Positions 33,853 to 41,513 of a DNA stretch of 64,000 nucleotides are shown in pieces. The notes beneath the pieces were generated by a model, which was not told the DNA's origin, ran no database searches, and saw nothing but the letters and a program-made list of their open reading frames with translations. The DNA comes from Rhodoferax_B ferrireducens_A (GTDB lineage: Bacteria; Pseudomonadota; Gammaproteobacteria; Burkholderiales; Burkholderiaceae_C): positions 1,240,001 through 1,304,000 of the forward strand of contig NZ_JAVDXT010000001.1 of assembly GCF_031458075.1 (NCBI RefSeq), read 5' to 3'. The translations under genes were made by a program, and so were the position numbers. Positions within the stretch are counted from its first letter, which is position 1. Each line of letters starts with the position of its first letter.

Positions 33853-33912
33853 TTGCTATGTATTCTGTAGCTGGTGGCGCAGGTTAAATAAGCGCTACAG
33901 GCCTAAAACGTA
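33853..33912 (+). repeat. Interspersed two-hairpin repeat, copy 6
   Basis: It lies between the divergent AEC and ArsR genes. First stem GCTATG...TGTAGC is imperfect; second stem is GGCGC...GCGCTACAG with a 14-base loop; the tail is AT-rich. It begins 36 bases from the AEC start and ends 48 bases before the ArsR promoter. Confidence 0.8.
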
Positions 33913-33959
33913 TAAATTTCTGAATGGAACGGCTGCGAGTGCGTGGGTGATTGCCGTAT

Positions 33960-33989
33960 TTGACATGCAAGTAAATGCTTGCATATAAT
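33960..33989 (+). promoter_or_regulatory. Consensus promoter with palindromic operator; leaderless start
   Basis: TTGACA (33960-33965), 18 bases, TATAAT (33984-33989). Between the boxes lies a perfect inverted repeat ATGCAAG-TAAATG-CTTGCAT (33965-33984), an ideal site for ArsR-type autorepression. The start codon at 33997 is only seven bases after the -10 box, about where transcription should begin, so the mRNA is probably leaderless. Confidence 0.85.
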
Positions 33990-33996
33990 GCACTCC

Positions 33997-34341
33997 ATGG
34001 AAGCAAGGCCCTCGGAGTTGGACAAGGTATTCAAGGCGCTGGCCGACCCGGGTCGCCGGCGCCTGCTGGACCAGCTGCACCAGGACAACGGCCAGACGCT
34101 GTCGGCGCTGTGCGAGCACATGGACATGACGCGCCAGGCCGTGACGCAGCACCTGCAGCTGCTGGAGGACGCGAACCTGGTCGCCGTCGTCTGGCAGGGG
34201 CGGGAGAAGCTGCACTACCTGAACCCGGTGCCGCTGCACGAAATCCATGCGCGCTGGATTTCAAAGTTCGAGCGCAAACGCCTCGGCGTGCTGCGCGATC
34301 TGAAGCTGAAACTAGAAGGAGATGGCGATGAAAAAACCTGA
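33997..34341 (+). CDS. ArsR-family winged-helix repressor (SdpR/AHSA1-linked type)
   Basis: A 114-residue repressor. The helix-turn-helix includes LDKVFKALADPGRRRLLDQL, HMDMTRQAVTQHLQLLEDANLV and a beta wing with VWQGREKLHYLNPVPLHEI. No metal-binding ELCVCDL motif is present, so it is not an arsenite or zinc sensor. It belongs to the group paired with SRPBCC/AHSA1 proteins. The ATG at 33997 is chosen because it sits just where the consensus promoter should start transcription; in-frame TTG (33979) and ATG (33988) lie inside the promoter. It overlaps the SRPBCC gene by 14 bases. Confidence 0.9.
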   Translation: MEARPSELDKVFKALADPGRRRLLDQLHQDNGQTLSALCEHMDMTRQAVTQHLQLLEDANLVAVVWQGREKLHYLNPVPLHEIHARWISKFERKRLGVLRDLKLKLEGDGDEKT

Positions 34342-34804
34342 CTACGTCTACGTAACCTACATTGCAACCACGCCCGAAAAGCTGTGGCAGGCCTTGGTTG
34401 ATGTCGACCTGATGCGCGAATGGTGGGTCGATCCGCAGGCCGGCTGTGCGCGGGTCAACGTGTCGGACTGGCAGCCGGGCTCCCGCTGGGTGCACCAGCG
34501 CGCCGACGACACGGACACTGTCGACATCGTCGGCAAGGTGATCGAGAGCACACCGCCGCGCCGCCTGGCTTTTACCTGGGCCCGGCCGGCGGACGCGGAG
34601 GACGATGCCAAGCATTCGCGGGTGGCCTTTGACATCGAAGTCTATGGCGACGGCCTGGTACGCCTGACGGTCACGCACGACGCGCTGGCGGGCGACCCGG
34701 ACATGCTGAATGGCATCTCGGGCGGCTGGCCCAAAGTATTGTCGAACCTCAAGACCTTCCTGGAAACCGGCCACGCGCTGCCCCGCACGCCTGCGGCACA
34801 CTAG
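34328..34804 (+). CDS. SRPBCC/AHSA1-domain protein
   Basis: A 158-residue START-like protein. The N-terminal strand and helix (YVTYIATTPEKLWQALVDVDLMREWW), the central strands (GKVIESTPPRRLAFTW) and the long C-terminal helix (GGWPKVLSNLKTFLETG) are typical of the family, which binds hydrophobic ligands in a deep pocket. AGGAG at 34317-34321 favours the ATG at 34328 over that at 34322. The gene is coupled to the ArsR repressor, so the latter may respond to the same ligand or stress. No enzymatic residues are evident. Confidence 0.87.
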   Translation: MKKPDYVYVTYIATTPEKLWQALVDVDLMREWWVDPQAGCARVNVSDWQPGSRWVHQRADDTDTVDIVGKVIESTPPRRLAFTWARPADAEDDAKHSRVAFDIEVYGDGLVRLTVTHDALAGDPDMLNGISGGWPKVLSNLKTFLETGHALPRTPAAH

Positions 34805-34834
34805 CCGAACTGCATTCCACCGGAACCTGACACC

Positions 34835-35587
34835 ATGCAAATCCAAGCCCACGAAGTCGATCTGCCCACGCCCACCGGGGCCATGCGCTGCTATGTGTAC
34901 CGCCCCAAGGATGCGGGCTCCACCGTGCCCAAGAAGTTTCCGGCGATCATTCTGTACTCGGAGATTTTTCAGCAGACCGGGCCGATCCGGCGCAGCGCGC
35001 AAATCATGGCGGGCCATGGTTTCATCGTGATCGTGCCCGAGGTCTTCCACGAGCTGAATCCGCTCGGCACAGTCCTCGGTTACGACGACGCTGGCCGCGA
35101 CAAAGGCAATGCCGACAAGGTCGCCAAGACCCTGGAAGCCCACGACAGCGACGCCGAGGCCATCATCCAGTACGCCGCCACCTTGAGCGACTACTCGGGC
35201 CGCATCGGCGCCATGGGCTTTTGCCTGGGCGGGGGGCTGGCGTACCGCGCCGCCCTCAATCCGGCGATTGCGGCCACCTCCTGCTTCTACGCCACCGACA
35301 TCCATTCGGGCTTGACGCCATCGCAGCCGGGCAACGGCAGCCTGGCGCGCACCGGTGAAATCAAGGGCGAGCTGCAAATGGTCTGGGGCAAGCAAGACCC
35401 GCATATCCCCGCCGAAGGCCGGGCGCTGGTGTACAAGAAACTGGCGGACGAAGCTGTCAACTTCACCTGGCACGAGTTCAACGGCGTCCATGCCTTCATG
35501 CGCGACGAAGGCGAACGTTTTGATGCCGAACTGCAGCTGCTCGGCTACCAGCTGGCGATTGGCATGTTCCGGCGCGTGCTGTACTAG
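34835..35587 (+). CDS. Dienelactone hydrolase family protein
   Basis: A 250-residue alpha/beta hydrolase with the dienelactone hydrolase nucleophile C130 (AMGFCLGGGLAYRA) instead of serine, an acid in KQDPHIP around residue 196 and His in NGVHAFM around 227; the conserved Glu in LYSEIFQ is also present. It may hydrolyse lactones or esters. It starts 30 bases after the SRPBCC gene and is probably co-transcribed with the ArsR-SRPBCC pair. There are no chlorocatechol pathway genes in the window, so the true substrate is unknown. Confidence 0.88.
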   Translation: MQIQAHEVDLPTPTGAMRCYVYRPKDAGSTVPKKFPAIILYSEIFQQTGPIRRSAQIMAGHGFIVIVPEVFHELNPLGTVLGYDDAGRDKGNADKVAKTLEAHDSDAEAIIQYAATLSDYSGRIGAMGFCLGGGLAYRAALNPAIAATSCFYATDIHSGLTPSQPGNGSLARTGEIKGELQMVWGKQDPHIPAEGRALVYKKLADEAVNFTWHEFNGVHAFMRDEGERFDAELQLLGYQLAIGMFRRVLY

Positions 35588-35610
35588 CGGGCGTTCCAGG
35601 GCGCTGACGG

Positions 35611-36339
35611 CTACCGCTGGGCGCGGACCAGCAGCATCATCGGCCGCTCTCGTTCCTGCGCGAGCGCAGGTTGCGCCAACACCTGTTCTGGGCTGGGCGC
35701 CCATTCCTCCACATGCTGGATGCAGAAGCCTGTGCGCACCAGCATGTTCAGCAGCGTGCCCAGCATGCGGTGTTGCTTGACGACACCGTCGGTGAACCAG
35801 TGGGTGCTGCGCGGGCCTTCCATCTGGTAGCTGTCCACCGGCCAGGTCTTTCGGCCTTGCGCATCCGTGACCCAGCCTGCTTGGCGAGAGGCCATGAAGA
35901 TCGGGTGCTCCACCGAGAACACCAGGCTGGAACCCGGCAGCAGCGCGCGGTGCACGGTGTTCAGCAGGCCGGGCAGGTTTTCGATGTAGTGCAAGGCGAG
36001 CGAGCTGTAAGCAAAGTCGAATGCCGCCTCCGGCAGCGCCAGCACTTCGAGGTCGGCCCGGGTGTAGGTGATAGCCGCATCCGAGGTCAGGCTGTGCGCA
36101 CGGTCGAGCATGCGTTCCGACACATCGAGGCCGAGCACGGACAGGGCTCCCTGCGTGCGCGCCCAGCGGCAGAACCAGCCAAAACCGCAGCCCAGGTCGA
36201 CCAGCCGCAGCCCCTGCAGCGGCGGAAGCATCGCGCGCAATGCCGGCCATTCCGGTGCGCCGTCCAGGCCGTGGACCGAGCGCGGCAGCTGTCCATAGCC
36301 TTCGAAGAATTCCGGGGTGTCGTAGATGTTTTGTGCCAT
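35611..36339 (-). CDS. Class I SAM-dependent methyltransferase
   Basis: A 242-residue protein. Motif I is VDLGCGFGWFCRWA (about 46-60), followed by LGLDVSERMLDRA, a motif-II acidic residue near ADLEVLALPEAAFDFAYSSLALHYI, and a C-terminal cap that closes the active site. It is a stand-alone methyltransferase of the UbiE/Methyltransf_11 type. The substrate cannot be predicted. I start it at MAQNIYDTPEF (36339), a form common in this subfamily; the in-frame extension upstream overlaps the next gene. It converges on the dienelactone hydrolase gene. Confidence 0.87.
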   Translation of the reverse strand: MAQNIYDTPEFFEGYGQLPRSVHGLDGAPEWPALRAMLPPLQGLRLVDLGCGFGWFCRWARTQGALSVLGLDVSERMLDRAHSLTSDAAITYTRADLEVLALPEAAFDFAYSSLALHYIENLPGLLNTVHRALLPGSSLVFSVEHPIFMASRQAGWVTDAQGRKTWPVDSYQMEGPRSTHWFTDGVVKQHRMLGTLLNMLVRTGFCIQHVEEWAPSPEQVLAQPALAQERERPMMLLVRAQR

Positions 36340-36377
36340 GGCAGCTTGCTGTTTTCTCAATGCGTGTGGTTCAGCCG

Positions 36378-36587
36378 TCAATCGCTGTGCCGCCGCAGCC
36401 ATTCGTCCGCCACCTCGCCCATGGTCTTGGGCGTGCTGTTGCGGACCCAGGCCATGAAGTCGCGGTCGAACTTGAAGCCCTCGCCGCAGGCCAGCAGCAG
36501 AAAGCGCCGTACGTTTTGGGTGTTCTTGTAGGCCGGGTCGACCCTGGTGTGCCGGCTGATGGTGCCGCCGTGCCAATCGAAGTGCAT
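36378..36587 (-). CDS. DUF6434-domain small protein
   Basis: A 69-residue protein: MHFDWHGGTISRHT, then KNTQNVRRFLL, FKFDRDFMAWV and KTMGEVADEWLRR. The motif order fits DUF6434 (recalled from memory, unverified), a short domain often attached to SAP domains. It has no signal or membrane segment and no known function. It lies between the patatin and methyltransferase genes in the same direction, 28 bases downstream of the former. Confidence 0.75.
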   Translation of the reverse strand: MHFDWHGGTISRHTRVDPAYKNTQNVRRFLLLACGEGFKFDRDFMAWVRNSTPKTMGEVADEWLRRHSD

Positions 36588-36615
36588 TGCATGGTCCTGT
36601 TGTGGGTGGGGGGCG

Positions 36616-38613
36616 CTAGATGCGTGGCCGCAGTTTCACCTCGGGCAGGGGCCGGGGTGCGCCGGTGGCCGGGTCGACCTGGTTCGTGCCGGGGCCAGCG
36701 GGTTGGCGGGCCTGCACCGTGGCTTCGATATGCCGGGCCATGGCCAGCATCTGCCCGAACATCCATTTCGCCAGGCCTGCCTGGCTGGTGTGGCGGCCTT
36801 GGGCATCGAGCCTGTCTACCGAGGGGCGGCCGTTCCAGGGGTAGGAGCCGTCGCCGCGGATGCCGGGCTCGAAGAAGCGCTCATAGGGCATGGCGTCGGC
36901 CTCCATGCGGTCGCGCGCGTGGTGCAGGGATTGCAGGGTTTCGGCGGTGGCGGCCAGCAGCAGGCGCAGACGGATGCGCTGGTGGTTTTCCCAGTTCATC
37001 TCGGTCTCTAGCGGAGCGCCGGGCGACAGCGCCGGGTCGCCGAAGCGGCGCACAAATTCCTTGCCCGCGTAGCGGCCGTATTCGGTGAGCTGGGTGATCA
37101 GGCGCTGCGGCATGTTCAGGTTCAGCCCGCCTTCGGCGCCGGTCAGGCGCACCAGGCCGATGCGGTCGCGGTAGCCGGGCAGGTGCGACAAGGCTTCGTG
37201 GTTCCAGTCCTTGGCCACGCCGGCGATGGCGCCCAGAAAGCCGCCGATCCGGCCCAGGCCGCTGTGGGCGATGTGCCGGCGGTACACCAGCACGCCGCCG
37301 GAATTGCCCTTGGGAAAGTACACGCGCGGGTCGGCGTCGGCATCTGCCACGCCCAGGTCCAGGCCGAAGGTCGGGCGCGTGGGGATGGGGCTGTCGAAGA
37401 AGTGGATCGGAAAGTTCGAGCCTATGCCGCCGTCGGTGAACCAGCAGCGGTGCGGCGTGCCCTCGGGGTCACCGGCCTTGAAGTCGAACGCGTACAGCGG
37501 GATCGCGCTGAGCAGGATGGGGAAGCTCAGGCTCATGCGCACCGCCACCACCACAGGCAAGTCCTGCGGATCGGGCAGGCGCCGCAGACCCGAAAAGTCG
37601 GCCTTGGCGAACTTCTTGTGGGCTTCGTCGGCGCTTAGCGGGCGCTGGTGGGCCACCATCCAGTCCACCACTTCCTTGGGGAACAGCGCGCGGAATTCGT
37701 CTTCGGCGTAATAGAACTGGCGATTTTCCTTGACCACGTCGTCGTGCCGGAACGGCAGGCGGAACGGCCGGCCCATGGTCAGGCAGGTGGTCATCATCTG
37801 CAGGTCGATGCCCTGCGCCTGCAGGTCACCGAAGGTCAGCGGCTTGTTGCGGTCCACCGGCAGCGCGTGCTGCTGGCGCAGCAGCTGTTCGCCCGACAGG
37901 CGGTCGTAGAACGCGGCCAGCCAGACGGTCAGCGCCTCGCCGGGCTGGCGTTGGCCGTTGGGCATGCCCGAGCACATGCCGAAGCGGTTGTCCGGAATCA
38001 CGCAGAACAGGTCGTAGGCCAGGCGCAGGCCGGCGGCTAGCGTGGCGCATACCGCGCCCAGGGCCAGCGCGGTCAGCAGCACCGGCCAGCTGCTATGGCT
38101 CCACAGCGCGAGGCTGCCGACCAGGAAGCCGGTCAGGGCTGGCAGGCGGTAGTTCCACAGCAGGCCGAGCCAGACCGCCCATGCCAGCTGCATGCCCTTG
38201 TGGCCGAGCACGCCGGTCAACAGCTTGAACAAGGCGGCGGTCTTGGGCTGCGGCTGGAACAAGGCCAGCAGCTTGGTGCCGCCACCGCGGGCCGCGTTCT
38301 GGCCCAGATGGGCGGGTAAGTCGGCCAGCTCGGCAAAGCCGTCGTGGCTACTGGGTAGCTGGCCGCTGCGGGCGCGCTGCCGTCCGACCTCGGCCGCAGC
38401 CGCAGCCGCTGCGGCGATGGCGCCGGCGCTGGTGCCGCCAATGCTGCGCAGCCGAAATGCCTTGCTGATCTCGACGATGGCCAGCGGGTAGATCACGCCG
38501 CTGGTGATGCCGCCTTTCATCACCAGATCGCACTCGCGCACGAAGTAGTGGGGGCGCGGCTCTGCGGGTAGTGGTGGCAACGGAGATGACAGCGGCAATG
38601 CATTCGGCTTCAT
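36616..38613 (-). CDS. Patatin-like phospholipase with membrane insertion
   Basis: A 665-residue protein. The patatin catalytic dyad is S62 in GGTSAGAIAA and D394 in WFTDGGIGSNFP; the oxyanion loop is K33GG. Between them, at about 140-205, lie two or three hydrophobic helices not found in soluble patatins, so it may be anchored at the inner membrane with the active site inside the cell. The family hydrolyses acyl chains of phospholipids. There is no signal peptide. Its length is about twice that of a simple patatin domain. No neighbouring immunity or secretion gene suggests a toxin role. Confidence 0.85.
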   Translation of the reverse strand: MKPNALPLSSPLPPLPAEPRPHYFVRECDLVMKGGITSGVIYPLAIVEISKAFRLRSIGGTSAGAIAAAAAAAAEVGRQRARSGQLPSSHDGFAELADLPAHLGQNAARGGGTKLLALFQPQPKTAALFKLLTGVLGHKGMQLAWAVWLGLLWNYRLPALTGFLVGSLALWSHSSWPVLLTALALGAVCATLAAGLRLAYDLFCVIPDNRFGMCSGMPNGQRQPGEALTVWLAAFYDRLSGEQLLRQQHALPVDRNKPLTFGDLQAQGIDLQMMTTCLTMGRPFRLPFRHDDVVKENRQFYYAEDEFRALFPKEVVDWMVAHQRPLSADEAHKKFAKADFSGLRRLPDPQDLPVVVAVRMSLSFPILLSAIPLYAFDFKAGDPEGTPHRCWFTDGGIGSNFPIHFFDSPIPTRPTFGLDLGVADADADPRVYFPKGNSGGVLVYRRHIAHSGLGRIGGFLGAIAGVAKDWNHEALSHLPGYRDRIGLVRLTGAEGGLNLNMPQRLITQLTEYGRYAGKEFVRRFGDPALSPGAPLETEMNWENHQRIRLRLLLAATAETLQSLHHARDRMEADAMPYERFFEPGIRGDGSYPWNGRPSVDRLDAQGRHTSQAGLAKWMFGQMLAMARHIEATVQARQPAGPGTNQVDPATGAPRPLPEVKLRPRI

Positions 38614-38719
38614 GCGGTCCTAACAAGGTATGCGGAACCCCGCATTCTTGCCGACGCCCGGGCCGGATCGCCGCCGCGGCCGGCTTAGCTCCCCAAAATG
38701 GTGGAAGCGTGGTCTCGCA

Positions 38720-39943
38720 TCAGGCCACGGCCAGGCGCGGCATCCGCGCTTCCTTGATCGGCAGGTGCAGCAGGGCTGCGCCCACGGCCAGTGCAATGTC
38801 CAGCAGCCACATGGCGTCGTAGTTGCCGGTGGCCTCGAACACCTTGCCGCCCAGCCAGGCGCCCAGGAAGCCGCCGACCTGGTGGGTCAGCATGACCATG
38901 CCGAACAGGGTGGCCATGTGGGCCGTGCCGAAGAACTTGGCGACCAGGCCAGCGGTGGGCGGCACGGTGGACAGAAAAGTCAGGCCCATCACGGCGGCAA
39001 ATACCAGCATCACCGGCCCGGTCTTGGGGGCCAGCACAAACAGCGTAATGGCCAGCGCCCGCACCGCGTACAGCAGCGACAGCAGCGACTTCATGCGCCA
39101 GCGGCCCACGGCCCAGCCCATGGCCAGGCTGCCCACGATATTGAACAGGCCCAGCACCGCCAGCGACCAGCCCGCGTACTGCAGCGGCAGGCCGCAGGCC
39201 GCCACCACCCCCGGCAGATGCGTGGCCAGAAAGGCCACGTGGAAGCCGCAGACAAAGAAGCCGGTGGCCAGCAGCAGATAGCCGGGGTGGGCTAGCGCGC
39301 TGCGGATCGCCTGGCTGGTGGGAATCGGTGGGGCCGCGCTGGGCGCCCGGCTTTGCGCGGCATTGCCCTTGAGCAGAAACGCGGCCGGCAGCGCCAGCAA
39401 GACCAGCAGGCCCAGTACCTGCATTGCATTCGCCCAGCCTATGCCCAGCATCAGCGCACTGGCCAGCGGCGCCATCAGGAACTGGCCGAACGAGCCACCC
39501 GCGTTGACGATGCCGGTGGCCATGCCGCGCTTGTCGGCGGGCATCAAACGGGCGGTGGCCGACATCAGCACCGCCGGCCCCGCCATGCCCGCGCCGCCCG
39601 CGGCCAGCACGCCGATGGCGAAGACCAGGCCGGCGGTGCTGGTCATATAGGGTGTGATGAAGGTGCCCAGCGCTACCAGTGCCACGCCGGTGCACAGCAC
39701 GCGGCCGGTGCCCACTTTTTCGGCCATGGCGCCGGCGAAGGGCTGGGTCAGGCCCCACCAGAGCTGGCCAAAGGCAAACGCCAGGCTGATGCTACCTACG
39801 CCCAGGCCGGTGGCGGTGTTCAGCGGGCTCATGAACAAGCCCATGGTCTGGCGCGTGCCCATGGTCAGGGCAAAGGTGCCGGCCGATGCCAGCAGCACCA
39901 GCCACAGGGCGAACTGGCGGTTAGAGGGGGCGCTGGATGTCAT
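38720..39943 (-). CDS. MFS transporter
   Basis: A 407-residue membrane protein with about 12 hydrophobic helices. The loop between helices 2 and 3 holds GLTQPFAGAMAEKVGTGRVL, a variant of the MFS motif A, repeated in weaker form between helices 8 and 9 (GWAVGRWRMKSLL). The sequence resembles the oxalate/formate antiporter-like or CynX-like families, but no ligand can be assigned. It is preceded by the divergent repeat copy 7 and follows the SDR gene by 66 bases. Confidence 0.85.
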   Translation of the reverse strand: MTSSAPSNRQFALWLVLLASAGTFALTMGTRQTMGLFMSPLNTATGLGVGSISLAFAFGQLWWGLTQPFAGAMAEKVGTGRVLCTGVALVALGTFITPYMTSTAGLVFAIGVLAAGGAGMAGPAVLMSATARLMPADKRGMATGIVNAGGSFGQFLMAPLASALMLGIGWANAMQVLGLLVLLALPAAFLLKGNAAQSRAPSAAPPIPTSQAIRSALAHPGYLLLATGFFVCGFHVAFLATHLPGVVAACGLPLQYAGWSLAVLGLFNIVGSLAMGWAVGRWRMKSLLSLLYAVRALAITLFVLAPKTGPVMLVFAAVMGLTFLSTVPPTAGLVAKFFGTAHMATLFGMVMLTHQVGGFLGAWLGGKVFEATGNYDAMWLLDIALAVGAALLHLPIKEARMPRLAVA

Positions 39944-39961
39944 GGGCAGTCCTGGCTAAAT

Positions 39962-40021
39962 TTATAAAAATCGGCCGCTAGCGCTTATTCCACCAGCGGG
40001 AGCAGCTATTTAAACAGTAGC
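39962..40021 (-). repeat. Interspersed two-hairpin repeat, copy 7 (supplies the SDR stop codon)
   Basis: On the minus strand: GCTACTGTTTAAATAGC, then CTCCCGC...GCGCTAGCGG and an A/T tail. The SDR gene enters it and ends at the TAA at 40010-40012 in the first loop. The last residues (ATV) of the protein are thus encoded by the repeat. Confidence 0.82.
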
Positions 40022-40825
40022 GGCTGCGGGCAGGTAGCGGGACGCGGGTTGGCTGCGCGACAGATTGGGCTGCAGCTTGGCGCGGGCGTTGCCCAGGGCC
40101 TGCCAGTCGGCCGCGTCGGGCAGCGAGGGGATGGTGACCAGCTCGTGCTGGTCCATGCCCACCAGGGCGGCATCGACCATGGCGCCGGCGTCCATCACCA
40201 TCTCGGGTGGCAGCTGGGCCAGTTCCATGCCGCTGCGTTCCCAGATCTCGGTACGCGTTACGCCGGGCAGCACGGCCTGCACCTGTACGCCGCTGGGGCT
40301 GGCTTCGGCATGCAGGCTTTGTGACAGGCTGAGTACATAGGCCTTGGTGGCGCTGTAGCTGGCGTTGAAGTTCTCGGGGAACAGGGCGACCACCGAGGCG
40401 ATGTTCACCAGGATGCCGCGGCCGCGTGGCACAAAGCCGGCCAAGGCGGCGGCGGCCAGGCGGGTCAGGGTGACCACGTTGAGCTGCACCATGGCGTCCA
40501 CGCTGTCGATATCGGACTCGGCCAGCTTGCCGTTGCTGGCGATGCCGGCGTTGTTGACCAGCAGGGTAATAGTGGCATCGCTGCGCAGGCGCTGTTCGAT
40601 GCGGGCCACATCGGCCTTGGCCGTGAGGTCGGCCGGCAGCACTTCGACTTGCACGCCAAAAGCACTGCGCAGCCGGGTGGCCAGGGCCTCCAGCCGCGCC
40701 TGGTCGCGCGCCACCAGCAGCAGGTTGTAGCCGCGCTGGGCCAGGCGGTCGGCATAGACCGCGCCAATGCCGCTGGAGGCGCCGGTAACGAGTGCGGTGC
40801 CGAGGGGGGTGTTCAGGGATTCCAT
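40010..40825 (-). CDS. Short-chain dehydrogenase/reductase (controlled by divergent TetR)
   Basis: A 271-residue classical SDR. Cofactor motif TGASSGIG (residues 14-21), NNAG (about 91-94), Ser in NIASVVAL and Y-x-x-x-K in YSATKAY are all present. It lacks a signal peptide. The last residues and stop codon derive from an interspersed repeat, so the natural C terminus has probably been altered. The divergent TetR-type gene at 40935 and the palindromic operator in between suggest specific induction by a small hydrophobic compound. The substrate is unknown. Confidence 0.88.
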   Translation of the reverse strand: MESLNTPLGTALVTGASSGIGAVYADRLAQRGYNLLLVARDQARLEALATRLRSAFGVQVEVLPADLTAKADVARIEQRLRSDATITLLVNNAGIASNGKLAESDIDSVDAMVQLNVVTLTRLAAAALAGFVPRGRGILVNIASVVALFPENFNASYSATKAYVLSLSQSLHAEASPSGVQVQAVLPGVTRTEIWERSGMELAQLPPEMVMDAGAMVDAALVGMDQHELVTIPSLPDAADWQALGNARAKLQPNLSRSQPASRYLPAAATV

Positions 40826-40853
40826 GTGTGTGCTCCGGGTGGTTGGATTTTAG

Positions 40854-40892
40854 ATGATGATCATCATGATTGAATTATATGTCGATCATCAT
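40854..40892. promoter_or_regulatory. Operator region for the TetR-family regulator
   Basis: ATGATGATCATCAT (40854-40867) is a perfect 14-bp palindrome. The half GATCATCAT is repeated at 40884-40892, 25 bases from its first occurrence. The region is AT-rich and lies between divergent SDR and TetR genes, fitting a two-site repressor. Confidence 0.78.
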
Positions 40893-40934
40893 TTAAAATG
40901 CAAGCAAGAGAATTTCCACTGCCGAGGTAACGCC

Positions 40935-41513
40935 ATGAAAGTCAGCCGCGAACAAGCCAACGAGAACCGTGAACGGGTGCTGCAGGTGGCTGCCCAGCTG
41001 TTCCGTGAGCGGGGTTTTGACGGGGTGGGCCTGGCCGACATCATGAAATCTGCCGGGTTGACCCACGGCGGCTTTTACGGCCAGTTCGCGTCGAAAGAAG
41101 ACCTGATGGCCCAGGCCAGCACGCGGGCCTTCGACGGCGGTGTCGCCTGGTGGAACCAGCTGGCGGCGGACATGCCAGACCAGCCGCTGGAGGCGGTGAC
41201 CAGCCGCTTCCTGTCCACCTCCCACCGCGACAAGCCGGGCAAGGGCTGCTGGGTCGCGGCCCTGGGCTCCGAGGTGGCGCGCCAGCCACCGTCGGTGCGC
41301 CACGCGCTGACCGAGGGCATCACGGCCATGGTCGGGCTGCTGGGGCAGTGGATGCCCGGCCGCTCTAAAGCCTCCAAGCGCGAGAAAGCGCTGGCTGCCT
41401 ATGCCAGCATGATCGGCGGGCTGGTGCTGGCGCGCGCGGTGGACGATGCGACGCTGTCCGAAGAGATTTTGCAGTCCGTGGCGCGGAGCCTGCCCAAGGG
41501 CGCGGCCGTCTAA
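40935..41513 (+). CDS. TetR-family transcriptional repressor
   Basis: A 192-residue regulator. The DNA-binding part is NRERVLQVAAQLFRERGFDG then LADIMKSAGLTHGGFYGQFASKEDL, the standard TetR helix-turn-helix; the helical ligand domain follows (SRFLSTSHRDKPGKGCWVAALGSE). This subgroup resembles the regulators of neighbouring SDR or oxidoreductase genes. I start it at MKVSREQANENR (40935); the frame is open further up but enters the operator. It converges on a glycosyltransferase gene and the two stop codons overlap by three bases. Confidence 0.9.
   Translation: MKVSREQANENRERVLQVAAQLFRERGFDGVGLADIMKSAGLTHGGFYGQFASKEDLMAQASTRAFDGGVAWWNQLAADMPDQPLEAVTSRFLSTSHRDKPGKGCWVAALGSEVARQPPSVRHALTEGITAMVGLLGQWMPGRSKASKREKALAAYASMIGGLVLARAVDDATLSEEILQSVARSLPKGAAV

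Noticed and set aside
34031..36250. 739-codon minus-strand frame over ArsR, SRPBCC and dienelactone hydrolase
   Set aside because: Antisense to three genes with intact motifs; composition typical of a shadow frame.
38630..38645. Six-base stem ATGCGG/CCGCAT upstream of the patatin gene
   Set aside because: Short stem without T-run or other signal; could be chance in GC-rich DNA.
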